Shown: positions 47,147-58,026 of the stretch, piece after piece
How positions within the stretch are numbered: the first letter of the stretch is position 1
Layout of the letters: each line of letters opens with the position of its first letter
Assembly: GCA_905250125.1 (NCBI GenBank)
Contig: CAJNOL010000079.1
Coordinates: forward strand, 62,001-126,000
From: Rotaria sordida
Taxonomy: Eukaryota > Rotifera > Eurotatoria > Philodinida > Philodinidae
Length of the DNA: 64,000 nucleotides
Reading direction: 5' to 3'
Notes under the pieces: generated by a model
Seen by the model: the letters and a program-made list of their open reading frames with translations, nothing else
What the model was told of the DNA's origin: nothing
Database searches by the model: none
Position numbers and translations under genes: made by a program

Positions 47147-47629
47147 CAGACACGTTTTTAGTTTACACCCATTATTTTGTTTAGATGTTGATTATATAGA
47201 TAGTAACAAAGTCTAACTTGAGTTCATGATTCTATTCTTTTATGAAATAAAGGAAATAAAACTAGGCGATTATTTTGCTGAAAGTCGAATTTTTCATTTG
47301 CGCTCGTCTTACTTCCAAAGAAAAACTCTGAATGGGTGTAAGTGTTGGTGTTCTCTTGCCTACCATTCGTATCCAAGTTTAATTGTTTGGATTATAAGCT
47401 TTTTTTATTCTCTTTAATAGAATTGTTTAGTTTTGATGGCGACATGCCGCAACAATTAATGCATCCTGAAAAAAGAATTTCGAAAAAACAAAAATTCTTT
47501 TGCGATCTTTATGTAATAGATAGTGTTTTTCAGATATTATAGAAATTTCATGCGACTTCTAAGATTTTTCGATGGTTCATGAAGTCTCTGTTCTTGAAAT
47601 CTCTTAAAGACTTGAAGTCTAGGAGTGAC
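47147..47629. other. Intergenic stretch after the ART gene
   Basis: Short overlapping frames at 47226-47542 are not supported. Nothing else is seen. Confidence 0.35.
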
Positions 47630-48655
47630 CCTTTACCTTTACTATCCTTTATAATAAAGGATAAACATAAAATAAAGAAATAAAGGATACTTTTACAAGA
47701 GAAAATGTGATTGGAAGAGTTCTAGGACTTAGGGATGGTTCTTATAGCTTAACTTTAAATTAAGTTTGAAGTTCTGACTTAACACTTAATTCTTAAAATG
47801 AAGTGTTAAGCAGGAATGTACAGCTCATGCTAATGAGTGAGCAATTTTCCTTTTTCAAATAGGAGAAATATTATGAGCTTGATTTTTTTCATCAGGAAAA
47901 GAGTTTTTTTTTCCAAAATAATGATTTTTTTAAATAAAGTTTGATCAAAGGTAATTGGAACCGGCAAATCCAAATCTGTAATCAGTTTTTTGAAATTTTG
48001 AGTTTAATTTTTTTTACTCAGAACCATATTTCAAGCAAAAAAATCTCTGTTTGTTGCAAAAAAAGCTTTTTTGTAAATAAAAACATTTTTTATACAAAAA
48101 TATTTTTTTGCTAGAAAATTACTTTTGTGGTAAAAAAAACTTTTTTAGTGGAAAATGGTTTGTTTCTTAAAATATGACTTTTAATTAAAAAAATGACGTT
48201 TTTCGTAAAAAGTTAAAAAATTAAACTCAAAATTTCGTAAAATCGATTACAGATTCAGATCCCCCAGATGTCGATTATCTTTGGTCAAACCTTATAAAAG
48301 ATTATTATTTTTGAAAACGACTCTTTTCCGGATGGAAAAAATCAAACTCAAAATACCTCTCCTATTTGGGACAGGAAAACTGCTCATGAGCGTGAGCTGT
48401 ACATTCCTGCTTACCACTTAATTTTAAGAATTAAGTATTAACTTAATACTGAATATTAATAAATAAAGTAGCGATTGCTAAACTCTTTTTTTTTATTAAT
48501 ATTAAGTGTTAAGTAAGAACTTTAAACTTAATTTAAAGTTAAGTTAAAAAGACAATCACTAGATTCTAAAACTCTTTCAGTCACATTACCTCTTGTAAAA
48601 GTAATCTTTTATTCCTTTATCTTTATTTTATAAAGTAATACTAAAGGACCATATC
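47630..48655. mobile_element. Large foldback element (about 1 kb)
   Basis: The left arm (about 47636-48010) is matched by the reverse complement of about 48235-48650. Shared blocks are ACTTTTACAAGAG with CTCTTGTAAAAGT, AACTTTAAATTAAGTTT with its inverse, AGCAGGAATGTACAGCTCA with its inverse near 48400, and AAATTTTGAGTTTAA at the inner edge. The right arm carries about 60 extra bases near 48440-48510. The 220-base loop is A/T-rich. No transposase is encoded. Confidence 0.75.
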
Positions 48656-49046
48656 TATTGAAGTCAACTGTTTCTCCTTGATCTGTCTACTGTAAAAATA
48701 TCCGGCAAATTAATGAGATTAATTGAGTAACATTGATCGTGACTTACGTGCAATGTCTTATACCAAAGATTGATCTTTTTGCTTTCACGAAATAAATTAT
48801 ATTGCATTTCTTTCTTGTTAGTAGAATTGATTGAAGAGGAATGGCATCGATTAGCTTATCATATTTAGTTAGGATCCCACGCAAAAAGAAAAAAAAAATT
48901 TCATATCAAATCTCGAATATCAATAGACTGAATCGCTCATTCTTTGGTTCTGCCTCAGTGTCAAAGCTAAGGATTTTATAGCACAATCTCTTGTATTTAT
49001 TAGATTAGGAAAAACCTTGTTCGTTACATTAAGAAAATCTATGAAT
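48656..49046. other. Intergenic stretch downstream of the GPCR gene
   Basis: No gene seen. Confidence 0.3.
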
Positions 49047-50096
49047 TCATGCTATCGAAGAAATCTTTGTCACATTTGACATATTACTGTCGGTTCTTTT
49101 CCGATGCGATCCATAAATAAATATTTTTGTCGTCAACACAGCTAATGAACGTCTGAATTCATTCATATAAACATTCGATGGATAAATATAAATTAGGAAT
49201 GTCATTGTAAATGGTACATTTGCTAGTGCAATCAGAATAAAATACAGACGTAAAATTGTTGTTGGACTAACACGATCACAGGAGTAAATCACATGTTTAA
49301 AAAGATACCATGGTAATATACATAGGATATAACATAGTGGCGGTATAAAAAAATCCATATGATTCTTCATTTGTTGTCTCCAAACACACCAATATTCTTG
49401 TTCACCTAAATTAATATAGACTTTATGTACACTAATATGTTTGAGTACAAAAAGACTTGATACAATATGTAAAAAACATGTAATTAGTACAGTACCAAAT
49501 TCAATACTTTTTACAATTTTTGTTAAAATAGAAATAACTATCGATGCAGAAAATCCACTAAAGTATAATAAGACTGTAGGTATTTGTGTAAGCAAAGTAA
49601 TTATCAATAAAATAATTGAGAAAAGACAAGAACGTTGTCTTGTCGCATAAAAAGGATAATTAAAACATTCTATAAAAAGACGTTCACAAGCAATCATACT
49701 TGAATAGCACATTGCTGAAAAATTTAATATATTCAATGAAATGGCTGATACATAAAATAGAGCTGTGCGTTGTAATGATTGTGTATCACATATAAGTGAT
49801 GTTTGAAGAAATATACAACGTATTAAATTGCTGAGTGAAAGAAGTATTAGATAGACACCAAGATTTGTTATACGTATAGATAAACGAAGACATGTTTGAA
49901 TGGTTAATAGGTTATTGACAATAGAAAATACAATAATTAATTGAAATAAGAAAATTAATAGATATTCTGTATTTGGTAAATATAGAATTAAATTATGATA
50001 TCTTGACTGCTGTAAAATATCTGTACATGATGTAGTAGTTTGGAGTTTAATTGTTGACGTACTCATATCTATTTCGTCTTTCATATATGTGCACAC
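49047..50096 (-). CDS. Rhodopsin-like seven-transmembrane receptor (orphan GPCR)
   Basis: Intronless, 349 residues. Seven hydrophobic segments lie at about residues 44-68, 76-97, 110-137, 154-178, 198-219, 248-270 and 281-305. TM1 holds VNNLLT with the conserved Asn. The DRY motif at the end of TM3 is replaced by CERLF (Glu-Arg). TM6 has the FxxxPxxCYILCILPWYLF type Pro (ILPWYLF), and TM7 ends IYPSNVYMNEFRR in place of NPxxY. Cys103 before TM3 lacks an obvious partner in the short loop between TM4 and TM5. The N-terminus has no signal peptide and one possible N-glycosylation region is not evident. The ligand is unknown; chemosensory and peptide-receptor families are the main options. Start chosen is the first Met; Met5 and Met11 are alternatives. 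Confidence 0.8.
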   Translation of the reverse strand: MCTYMKDEIDMSTSTIKLQTTTSCTDILQQSRYHNLILYLPNTEYLLIFLFQLIIVFSIVNNLLTIQTCLRLSIRITNLGVYLILLSLSNLIRCIFLQTSLICDTQSLQRTALFYVSAISLNILNFSAMCYSSMIACERLFIECFNYPFYATRQRSCLFSIILLIITLLTQIPTVLLYFSGFSASIVISILTKIVKSIEFGTVLITCFLHIVSSLFVLKHISVHKVYINLGEQEYWCVWRQQMKNHMDFFIPPLCYILCILPWYLFKHVIYSCDRVSPTTILRLYFILIALANVPFTMTFLIYIYPSNVYMNEFRRSLAVLTTKIFIYGSHRKRTDSNMSNVTKISSIA

Positions 50097-50319
50097 CTAA
50101 TTATAGAAACAAGAATCGTGAGCTACGCAGTACTATTTCATATAAAGATTGAGAGTATAGAACACGTTCGTTCTCTTATATTGATGATGACATATATTTA
50201 TTTGCGCATCTATTTTGGTTCTGATATGATATGAATGGAGAGGTAGAATGAATATAAAGGAAGTAAAATACGTGTCGACAGTGCTTCTACTTTTTTTTGA
50301 CTAGGATTTACGCGATTAG

Positions 50320-51665
50320 TAAAATAGATGAAATGATCAGTGCGTTAGAATATTATAAAATCAACAGATCGAATGATTGATCAGTAAATTACTTCGATGA
50401 TCAGTTATTTATTGATCAGATTTGTAAATAAATTTGAGAATCAGTAAATATAATTAATTAACAGTAAATTAAATATAAAGCTAAGTATAGAAATTCAAAT
50501 GTGTTATAGTGTGGTTCATTTTTTCTGTTTTTCAACTATGTCGTACAGATAACAAGTACAACGTATATATATTAGTGGCCAGTCATGGCTTCAATCCAAT
50601 TTCAAATGCGCATAGTTCAATGTGAGACTCTCAGATTTGCCTAGTCAAATGTCGGATTGGAAAGCTGGTTTTCGTGAAAACTTTTAACTGTCCTTGGACA
50701 GCTATTAATTTGGAATATTTCTTACTGAACTGTTTTCAAAAAATGGCATTTCAGCTAATGTAATCATCGATAAAGAAATTAATTTAGGGTTCTAGAACTT
50801 GCGAATAGGTTTCTTTAGCAAACCAGCTGTTATAGAAAATTATCCATAAGTGTTTGTGTTTAAACTTTATTTCTTCAGTGATGATCGCAATGTCGGAATA
50901 CCCCATTGTTTTAATCTAGTTCAGCAATATTATTCCAATACAATATTTTTCTAGTCACTAGTGAAGGCTTTAACGAAAACTGCTTTCCCAATCTGGCATT
51001 GCACTAGTCCAGAATAAGACTCCAGGTTGACCTAAGTGGATCTAAGATTGGACTGAATTTGAGATTAAATACTAATAAATATACACTCTTTACTCCTATC
51101 CTCTCGCTCATCATTACTCAAGTTTTAACAAGTGAAAAAGATGAAAATGGTAGAGGTTGCACAATATACAAGCAATTTATCCGATAAAGTTTTAGAAGAA
51201 AATGCTTATTCATTTAATATATTGCAAACGAGAAGTAGCAACAAAAACAGTTCCCATTGGCGAGAAAAGAAAAAGAGGTAGACAGTTAAGACTAAGCCTG
51301 GTTTGCTGATCCAATAATTTTATTTTTATGTTCATTTTCTCTTTTCTCACTCACCCTTTAGATTTCTATAAAATATTCTTTCGGATTGTTCTTTAATTAT
51401 TTAAATTTCTTTTTCTGATAACTTTTTATTTAATACGGTTAAAACTTATTTTTTTACTGATAAAATTTCCATACTATGCTGATCAAATTTGTATTTGTTA
51501 CTGGAATAAATTGTATATTTTACTGGTAATTATATACAATATACTGATCATTCTATTATTAGTTACTGATACTTTAGTACTAATCGTTCAATTTTTATAC
51601 TGATGATTTATCTCTTTTTTTACTGATCATTTAATCTTTTTTACTGATCAAATATTTTGTTTTCC
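50320..51665. mobile_element. Element with arrays of short TGATCAGTAAA subterminal repeats
   Basis: On the left (50334-50470) the motif TGATCAGTAAA and variants (GATCAGTTA, AATCAGTAAATA, AACAGTAAATTA) occur at least six times in one orientation. On the right (51405-51660) the inverse, TTTACTGATCA and variants, occurs about ten times. Units are spaced about 20-40 bases. Subterminal motif arrays of this sort are transposase binding sites in hAT-like and related DNA transposons (established for those families). No transposase is visible, so this would be a non-autonomous element; the middle is occupied by another inverted-repeat element (50565-51085). Confidence 0.55.
50565..51085. mobile_element. 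Nested inverted-repeat element
   Basis: The left end (about 50585-50710) and the inverted right end (about 50950-51070) share blocks such as GATTGGAAAGCTGGTTTTCG against CGAAAACTGCTTTCCCAATC, and CAATCCAATTT against GATTGGACTGAATTTGAG. It sits between the two TGATCAGTAAA arrays. Confidence 0.55.
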
Positions 51666-51969
51666 TTTTTTTTCTCACAATTTTAATGAAATTTTCGTTG
51701 AAACACTCTTTCATTCACCATAAATCAATCAACTAAGTTAAAATCAAGGGGATAACAGCGGACTGCAGACTCTACAGTACCAAGAGACTTATAAAATCAC
51801 GCGAAGTCTCGAAGTCTTACAGAAGCTTTCTATCAATCAAATTTTAGTCAGACAGAAAAAGTATGCTCAATCAAAATTTTTGGTTTTGTGCTCTCTATGA
51901 ATGTACAAAGACATTCCTACGTGCATTTTCTTTCTCTTCTGTATTTATAATAAAATGGCAATATGTGCA

Positions 51970-53040
51970 CATAGGATGATCAAAAATTTCTCGGAACATC
52001 TGCCTTTTTATTGAATAAATGATATTCAAAGCAGTCGCCCTTGTTTGTTATATCGGGTTTCATTCAATCAACTCATTTTTGAAATGTCTTTCAAAATTTA
52101 TCTTGTAGTAAGGCATGAATCTTCTTGGTTACAGCTTGTTGTAAAGATTTGGAATCCGGATAACTGCCTAATTGCCGTTTCAAATAACCAAAAATCTGAT
52201 GCAGCCAAGTCAGATGAATAAGATGGATGAGGCATCGCGATCATTTCTTGTTCTTGAAGAAATATTTTAATGTCATTTGTTTTAAAGAGTCTTACTTGTC
52301 ATGATGCAGCTTGATGGCATGCAAACCAGATTTTGGCCTTTGTAGTCTGATATTGTTAAATAAATGTTTCAAGCAATTATCTTTGTAGTAAATACCAGAT
52401 ATTGTGTTGCCAGATTCAATCATGTGAATAAGCTCTGGTCCTGTTTTTTCACAGAAGACCATAAACATGTTCTTTTGATCGTATTGGTTTCGCCTGACCA
52501 CTGTTGTTGGACTTGCATCTTCAGAGGACCATATCATAGTTGATTGTTTCGAACTAATACCACGATGATAAATCCATGTTTCGTCACTTGTAATAATATC
52601 ACATAAATGTCATTGATCCACTCCCAATTTAGCAAAGTTTTCTTAACAAATTTCAATTCGTTGTTGTTGGCATTTTTCTGTCAGCTAATGCGATACCCAT
52701 CTTGCATATAACTTTTTCAATTTTAATTCATCATGAATAATATTACTAATAGTACCATAGGATGGACCAGTTTCAAATACCATGTATCGAATACTGATGT
52801 GTAAATTTTCTTTAATTAATGCACGAACAACTCCAATATGTCCATCGGTAATATCGGTTACTGATCGGTCAATTCTTAGTTCATCTTCTAATGAGGTTCT
52901 TTTCTGTCTAAAGCGTTGCACTCATTCAGCAACTGTACTGTACGACACGTGACCTTAATCCCATGTATTACACATCTCCATATGAGTTTGCCTTACTGTA
53001 TAGCCAGGTTTGAATCGTGTTACGATGTAGTAACGAATAT
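51970..53040 (-). pseudogene. Degraded mariner transposase
   Basis: Minus-strand fragments line up with a mariner (Tc1/mariner) transposase. They are an N-terminal part with YIVTRFKPGYTVRQTHMEM, the second helix-turn-helix region KRTSLEDELRIDRSVTD, and the SYGTISNIIHDELKLKKL and ARWVSH segment. The catalytic core starts ITSDETWIYH (first Asp). IKLHHDK (second Asp) is directly followed by a stop. The C-terminal MPHPSYSSDLAASDFWLF matches the mariner PHPPYSPDLAPSD signature (third Asp). Several stops and frame changes make it inactive. Clear terminal repeats were not found. Confidence 0.85.
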
Positions 53041-56000
53041 GTATTTTATATATCTAAAAATACAGCATACAGAAAAGATGAGGGTATGGAAATAAGGATG
53101 AGTTGGAACAACCATTGGCATTGTAACCGATGACTTTTAATTAATGAACAGATAATGACTCATTGAAAAGATTTTTATGTTCTATTAAATGTCGAGATTA
53201 AGTCAATTGATTCAGCCATTATCATTGCGGTAAATAATTGCTAAAAATCTCAGCTGCTGACGTCGCAAAATAGAATTCTCTAGCTTCTTCTCATTAAATT
53301 CTCTACATCGTTTTCTTTGTTTTTCATTTCGAAATTCCACGGAACTGAGAACATTTTCGAAAAAAAAATATCAAAAAACTTCAGCCACTGCTGACAAACG
53401 TGAAAAGTTACAATACATTGGACCGACAACTAATGCATCGATTTACATCTCGAATTGAAAATACTAAGGAAAATACTTAGAATTCCTTAAAAACATTCAC
53501 ATGCTACCTTACGAGCGTGCTGAAATACTCATCAAAATACTTTTATAGTAACGTTTAGAAAGCAAATTTGACTTTCTTGAAATTTGTATTAAACTATTTC
53601 ATCATTTAATTCAATCGTTTTTTGAGAAAAAGTATTTGAAAAGAAATGATTAAAAATAATTATTCGTATTTGTTCATTGTTGATAAAATGATTCTGCTTG
53701 CACTAAGTTTCGAGTGGTCCACTTCGTCTTAATTTTGTTTAGACATGGTTTTAGTGGCAGAGATGTACAGACGAATTTGATGGCAAATGTATATATTACA
53801 CAATGATATGTTTGACGAAAATATTTATTAACCTAGATAGGATTTGAATAGTGGAGAAGAATCTGGTTCTCTGTCAGAGTATTGAGCTAAGTAGCTGAAG
53901 ATATTCAAGAAAACAAAGAGAGAACATTCCTCTCTTAATTATAACAATTGGCAGTGGTTTCAATCCATAAATTCGAGAACTTCTATAATGAATTCAATAA
54001 TCTGAACAGTGGAAAAGTTAACAAATGAAATAGACTTAGCCGAAATAGTGTTCGCTACGATAGCTGACAGTTACATTCAATCTACTCTGGTGTCGAAAAA
54101 AACAATTAGTTTTACAGGACTTTTAATAGTGAAAAAAAAGAAAAAACTGCCATCGAAACTGGAAATGAAAAATATCACACTATTTTGTAATTAGTTATTT
54201 TTTTTCTCGCCATCATCAATTCAGATTTCTGCTCAACGACAAGATTCACATAAGAAAACAGAAACTTCACTTCTTTTTTTTCTGAAACTAAAAACCTTTG
54301 ACTATTGGAGAGTATTGAAGACGGAAAGAACTGACGATTTATTGTATTATTCGATGAAAAATTCATTACTTCTATGAAATATTCTTATTTCAAAAATAAA
54401 ACATGAAAGCTCGTAAATATTGTTGTCTTTCTTAGGATGATAATCGTTTGTGTGGTATTACTTGTCGTGTCAGAAATATGTTTAGATTTCCACAAAAGGA
54501 AATTACCAAAATTTGCCATTATTTCAATAATCATATAGCAATGCAAATAAAAAGTTTTCAAAAATACTGAAGATTTTCGTAAGTACAGAATTAATGAAGT
54601 TACATCATTTTGGGTAGTACTAAGCAATGTGAAGCACAAATGCTTGAAACTTCCTTTTTTTTTTAGAAAACGAAACACGGATTGAAAAAACTCAAGTCAA
54701 AAAAATCTACAATAGACCATTCCTTGCATCCTCATCTTATCTTTCGAACGATGAAAATTGCAGCTCTCTATTTTGTTGCTATTCAACTTTTGATACATGC
54801 ATTACTGTTATCGTCACATAGCATCGAAAACAGTTTTATCGAAATTTTATTAGTAGGATACTAGTTGAAAAATGATGAACTGTAGCACAAATATAGAGCT
54901 TTGTTTTTACTATTAATAAATATAGAGAGAAAGAGTTTCCTCAAGCTTTCTATACAGTATCAAAATCCTACCACTACTACTTTTGGATTGCCTTAACAGT
55001 GAAGCTTTTTGTATCAATGCGCAAGAATATTGATTATGTTTTTGCGTATCAATACAAAATATGCCATTGTACATAATTATGATCGATTATCATTTGATGA
55101 GAAATAACTAAAAAAAATTCGATTTTAATTCAGATTTGTGATTATAATTATGGTTATAGAATTTTGATAAACTTTTTTTTTCTTTCCAAACATGGCAAAA
55201 AGATGATCGTGAATTCTTGAAAAATTTGAATCAAAATACTCAAACTCGCATAAATTGCTATATTTCATATTATATTTACGCTGTTTTGTGTTCATGTTTG
55301 TTTAAATTACAATAAAATACTTTTAAACATTCAAGAATTAGAATCGTCGCATCCCTAATTTATACTCGAAACTCGATAATTTAAATTCTCAGGAAATCTT
55401 TATGTTCAAAGCCCAAAAATTGAGTTAAATATGCATAACTCAACAAGGCTAAGTAAGAAAATCAAATGGACATACACTTCTCACTATTCAGCAAGACTGT
55501 TCAAATATCGAAAATTTCAAACGAAAGGTAATTTGATAGTTGAAAAGGTTCCTTCGTGAGTCTTATTCGATTATAAATAGAATGGCGACAGCATGTCAAT
55601 AATAGGTGTTTAAAATTTTCTATAAAACATTAAGAAATTCACATAGATACTTTTAAATATATGTTGATAATCATGTGTTCAAAATCGTGCAATATTTCAT
55701 TTTAAATAATAAAGAAAAATATTAGTAAAAACTTGATTTTTCATGGTACTATTTTAATATTGTATGTAAGAAAATGTTAAAAAAATTTGTTGTATTTTCT
55801 CTTCCTATAAAACTTTCAAAAAAAAACATTATGAAACTGGAATTGAATAAGAAACAATGCTAATATGTTACTATCGGAACCTATTGTAATACCTGCAGAT
55901 CAGATATCTCTTGAATCCTAATGCATTAATAGATACACTACATCGACAAACAACGACAACTACTGATATGTCTGTATACGATGTGTAGATATAAAAAGTA

Positions 56001-56339
56001 TAATATGGACTAAAGGACTCCAGTTCTTGTTTTTAATGATAAGGACTTTATGAAGAAGATGTGCTTAAAATTTCGTAAAGATACTGTGTTTCTTGCTTAA
56101 AAAATGTCTAAAAACTAAAGATTAATTATGTAGTGATAATTTACTTCAAATTTTCATTAATATAAAATTCCGAAGTTAGACAGATATCAACTTAGGTTAA
56201 CTTGATATAATTATTTCAATAGGTATGAGAATAACATAGTATTATTCTTATCGATCACTATAAAAGAAAAGAACGGAAGACAAAAAGGTCACACCCTTCA
56301 TATATATTTCTGGCTTTTATAGTGTAAACAATTGACGAT
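53041..56339. other. Intergenic stretch
   Basis: No gene strongly supported. A 38-residue frame at 54751-54864 begins with a signal-peptide-like MKIAALYFVAIQLLIHALLL and could be a first exon of a secreted protein, but no continuation was found. Other short frames (54009-54678) are not credited. Confidence 0.3.
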
Positions 56340-58026
56340 ATGGTGGCAAGGATGTTGATCGAACAAGCTTTATCATCTATTAAATCAGGTTCACGAGTTT
56401 TTGTTCACGGTATGTAAAATACAATAATTGAATGATTCTTTTTTATTTATTTTCTATGCAGTAGATGTGTTAATGCATTTCTATGATCAGATTTTACTAC
56501 TAAAACGTCCGATACATAACCTTTAATATTTAGAAAAAAAGAAGCAATTTTAATTCTTGTAGTAGAAAATTTCAGGAATTATTTTATTAGTAAAGATGTG
56601 TAATAATATTGAAAATAGATTTCTATAAAAAAAAATAAAATATTCATAATTGACATTTATATCATCATTGTTATCTAAAAGATGTCAGCAGAAGCAATAA
56701 ATTTCTAAACAACAAGCAATGATAAAAAATATCTCGGTGCAACTCTTACATTAATCAGTGTATTTTTTTTATCGATACAAATTCATTCACAATAAGTCCC
56801 TAAATCAAGTTATAACAAATATCAAATAAAAGATATGTATATTTCTCTTTATAATTAGGCTGTGGTGCTACACCACAATATCTCAATCGTCTACTGGCCC
56901 AACGTGCTAATGAACTTCGACGTGTTGAAGTGATGGGGATTCTTCCTCTTGATAATACATATACAGATCCAAAATTAAAAGATAGCTTCTTTGTTAATAG
57001 TCTTTTTGCATCCGCTTTCGTCCGATCATGTATTGCTGATGGTACAGCATCATATATTCCAGCATTTCTCAGTGAAATGCCTCGTCTTTTTGATGAAAAT
57101 ATTCTTCCACTTGATGTTGCTCTTGTTCAAGTATCACCACCTGATAAACATGGTTATTGTTCACTTGGGGTTTCAGTTGAAACAACAAGAGCTGCTTTAC
57201 GAAATGCAAAAAAAGTTTTTGCACAAATAAATCGAAATATGCCACGTGTACATGGTGATACATTTGTACATATAAATCAAATTGATGCTTATGTTGAATA
57301 TGATGAACCATTGATTGAACTAGATTATTCAAAAGAAATTTCTGATGNNNNNNNNNNATCATAAAGATTTAAGTATAGCATCAGAAATGGTTTCCGATGG
57401 TGTTATGACATTAATGGAAAAAGGTGTTGTGACAAATCGTTATAAAAAATTTCATCCTGGAATAACAACATGTACATTTATATTGGGTACAAGAAAACTT
57501 TATGATTTTGTTAATGATAATCCAAAAGTAATTAATTTGGATGTTGGAATAACAAATGATCCAACACAAATTCGTCGAAATCCAAAAATGTGTGCTATTA
57601 ATGCTGCACTTGAAGTTGATCTTACTGGACAAGTTTGTGCAGATTCAATAGGTGTAATGCATTATTCAGGTGTTGGAGGACAAATGGATTTTATGCGTGG
57701 TGCTGCTTTAAGTGAAAAAGGAAAACCTATTCTTGTTTTACCATCACAAACATCAAAAGGAATTTCACGTATTGTTAATACAGTAAGTTTCAATATTGAT
57801 TCTTAGTTCTTGTTTTTGTATTTTTCTTAATATTTAGTTAAAAGAAGGTGCTGGTGTAACCACAACTCGAGCTCATATTCATTACGTAGTAACTGAATAT
57901 GGTGTAGTAAATTTATATGGTAAAAATTATCAACAACGAGCTAAAGCATTAATTGATATAGCTCATCCTGATCATCGTGAAACATTAGAACGTGCTGCTT
58001 ATAAGCGTTTTAAAACTCTTTATTAA
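56340..58026 (+). CDS. Acetyl-CoA hydrolase / 4-hydroxybutyrate CoA-transferase family, copy 2 (interrupted by a gap)
   Basis: Paralogue of 39389-42591. Exons visible: 56340-56409, 56859-57347 (then gap), 57358-57782, 57838-58026. By comparison with copy 1 the 10-N gap hides the end of exon 2, an intron and the start of exon 3 (about 680 bases in copy 1). The protein carries the same family features: SGSRVFVHG, GCGATPQYL, ILPLDNTYTD, VSPPDKHGYCSLG, the catalytic Glu in ASEMVSDGVM, GVGGQMDFMRGA and PSQTSKGISRIV. Differences from copy 1 are concentrated in the first part of exon 2 (GVSVETTRAALRNAKKVF versus GIAVEVTGVAVRNAKKIF) and a few sites in exon 3 (KVINLDVG, QIRRNP, ADSIG). The 3' exons and even the last intron are nearly identical to copy 1, whereas intron 1 is different and shorter (449 bases). 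Intact function cannot be judged across the gap. Confidence 0.85.
57348..57357. other. Assembly gap (10 N)
   Basis: Ten N inside the second CoA-transferase gene. The flanking sequences correspond to copy-1 positions about 680 bases apart, so the true missing length is probably much more than ten bases. Confidence 0.97.

Noticed and set aside
54751..54864. 38-residue frame with a signal-peptide-like start
   Set aside because: No mature domain and no convincing next exon; kept only as a note in the intergenic entry.
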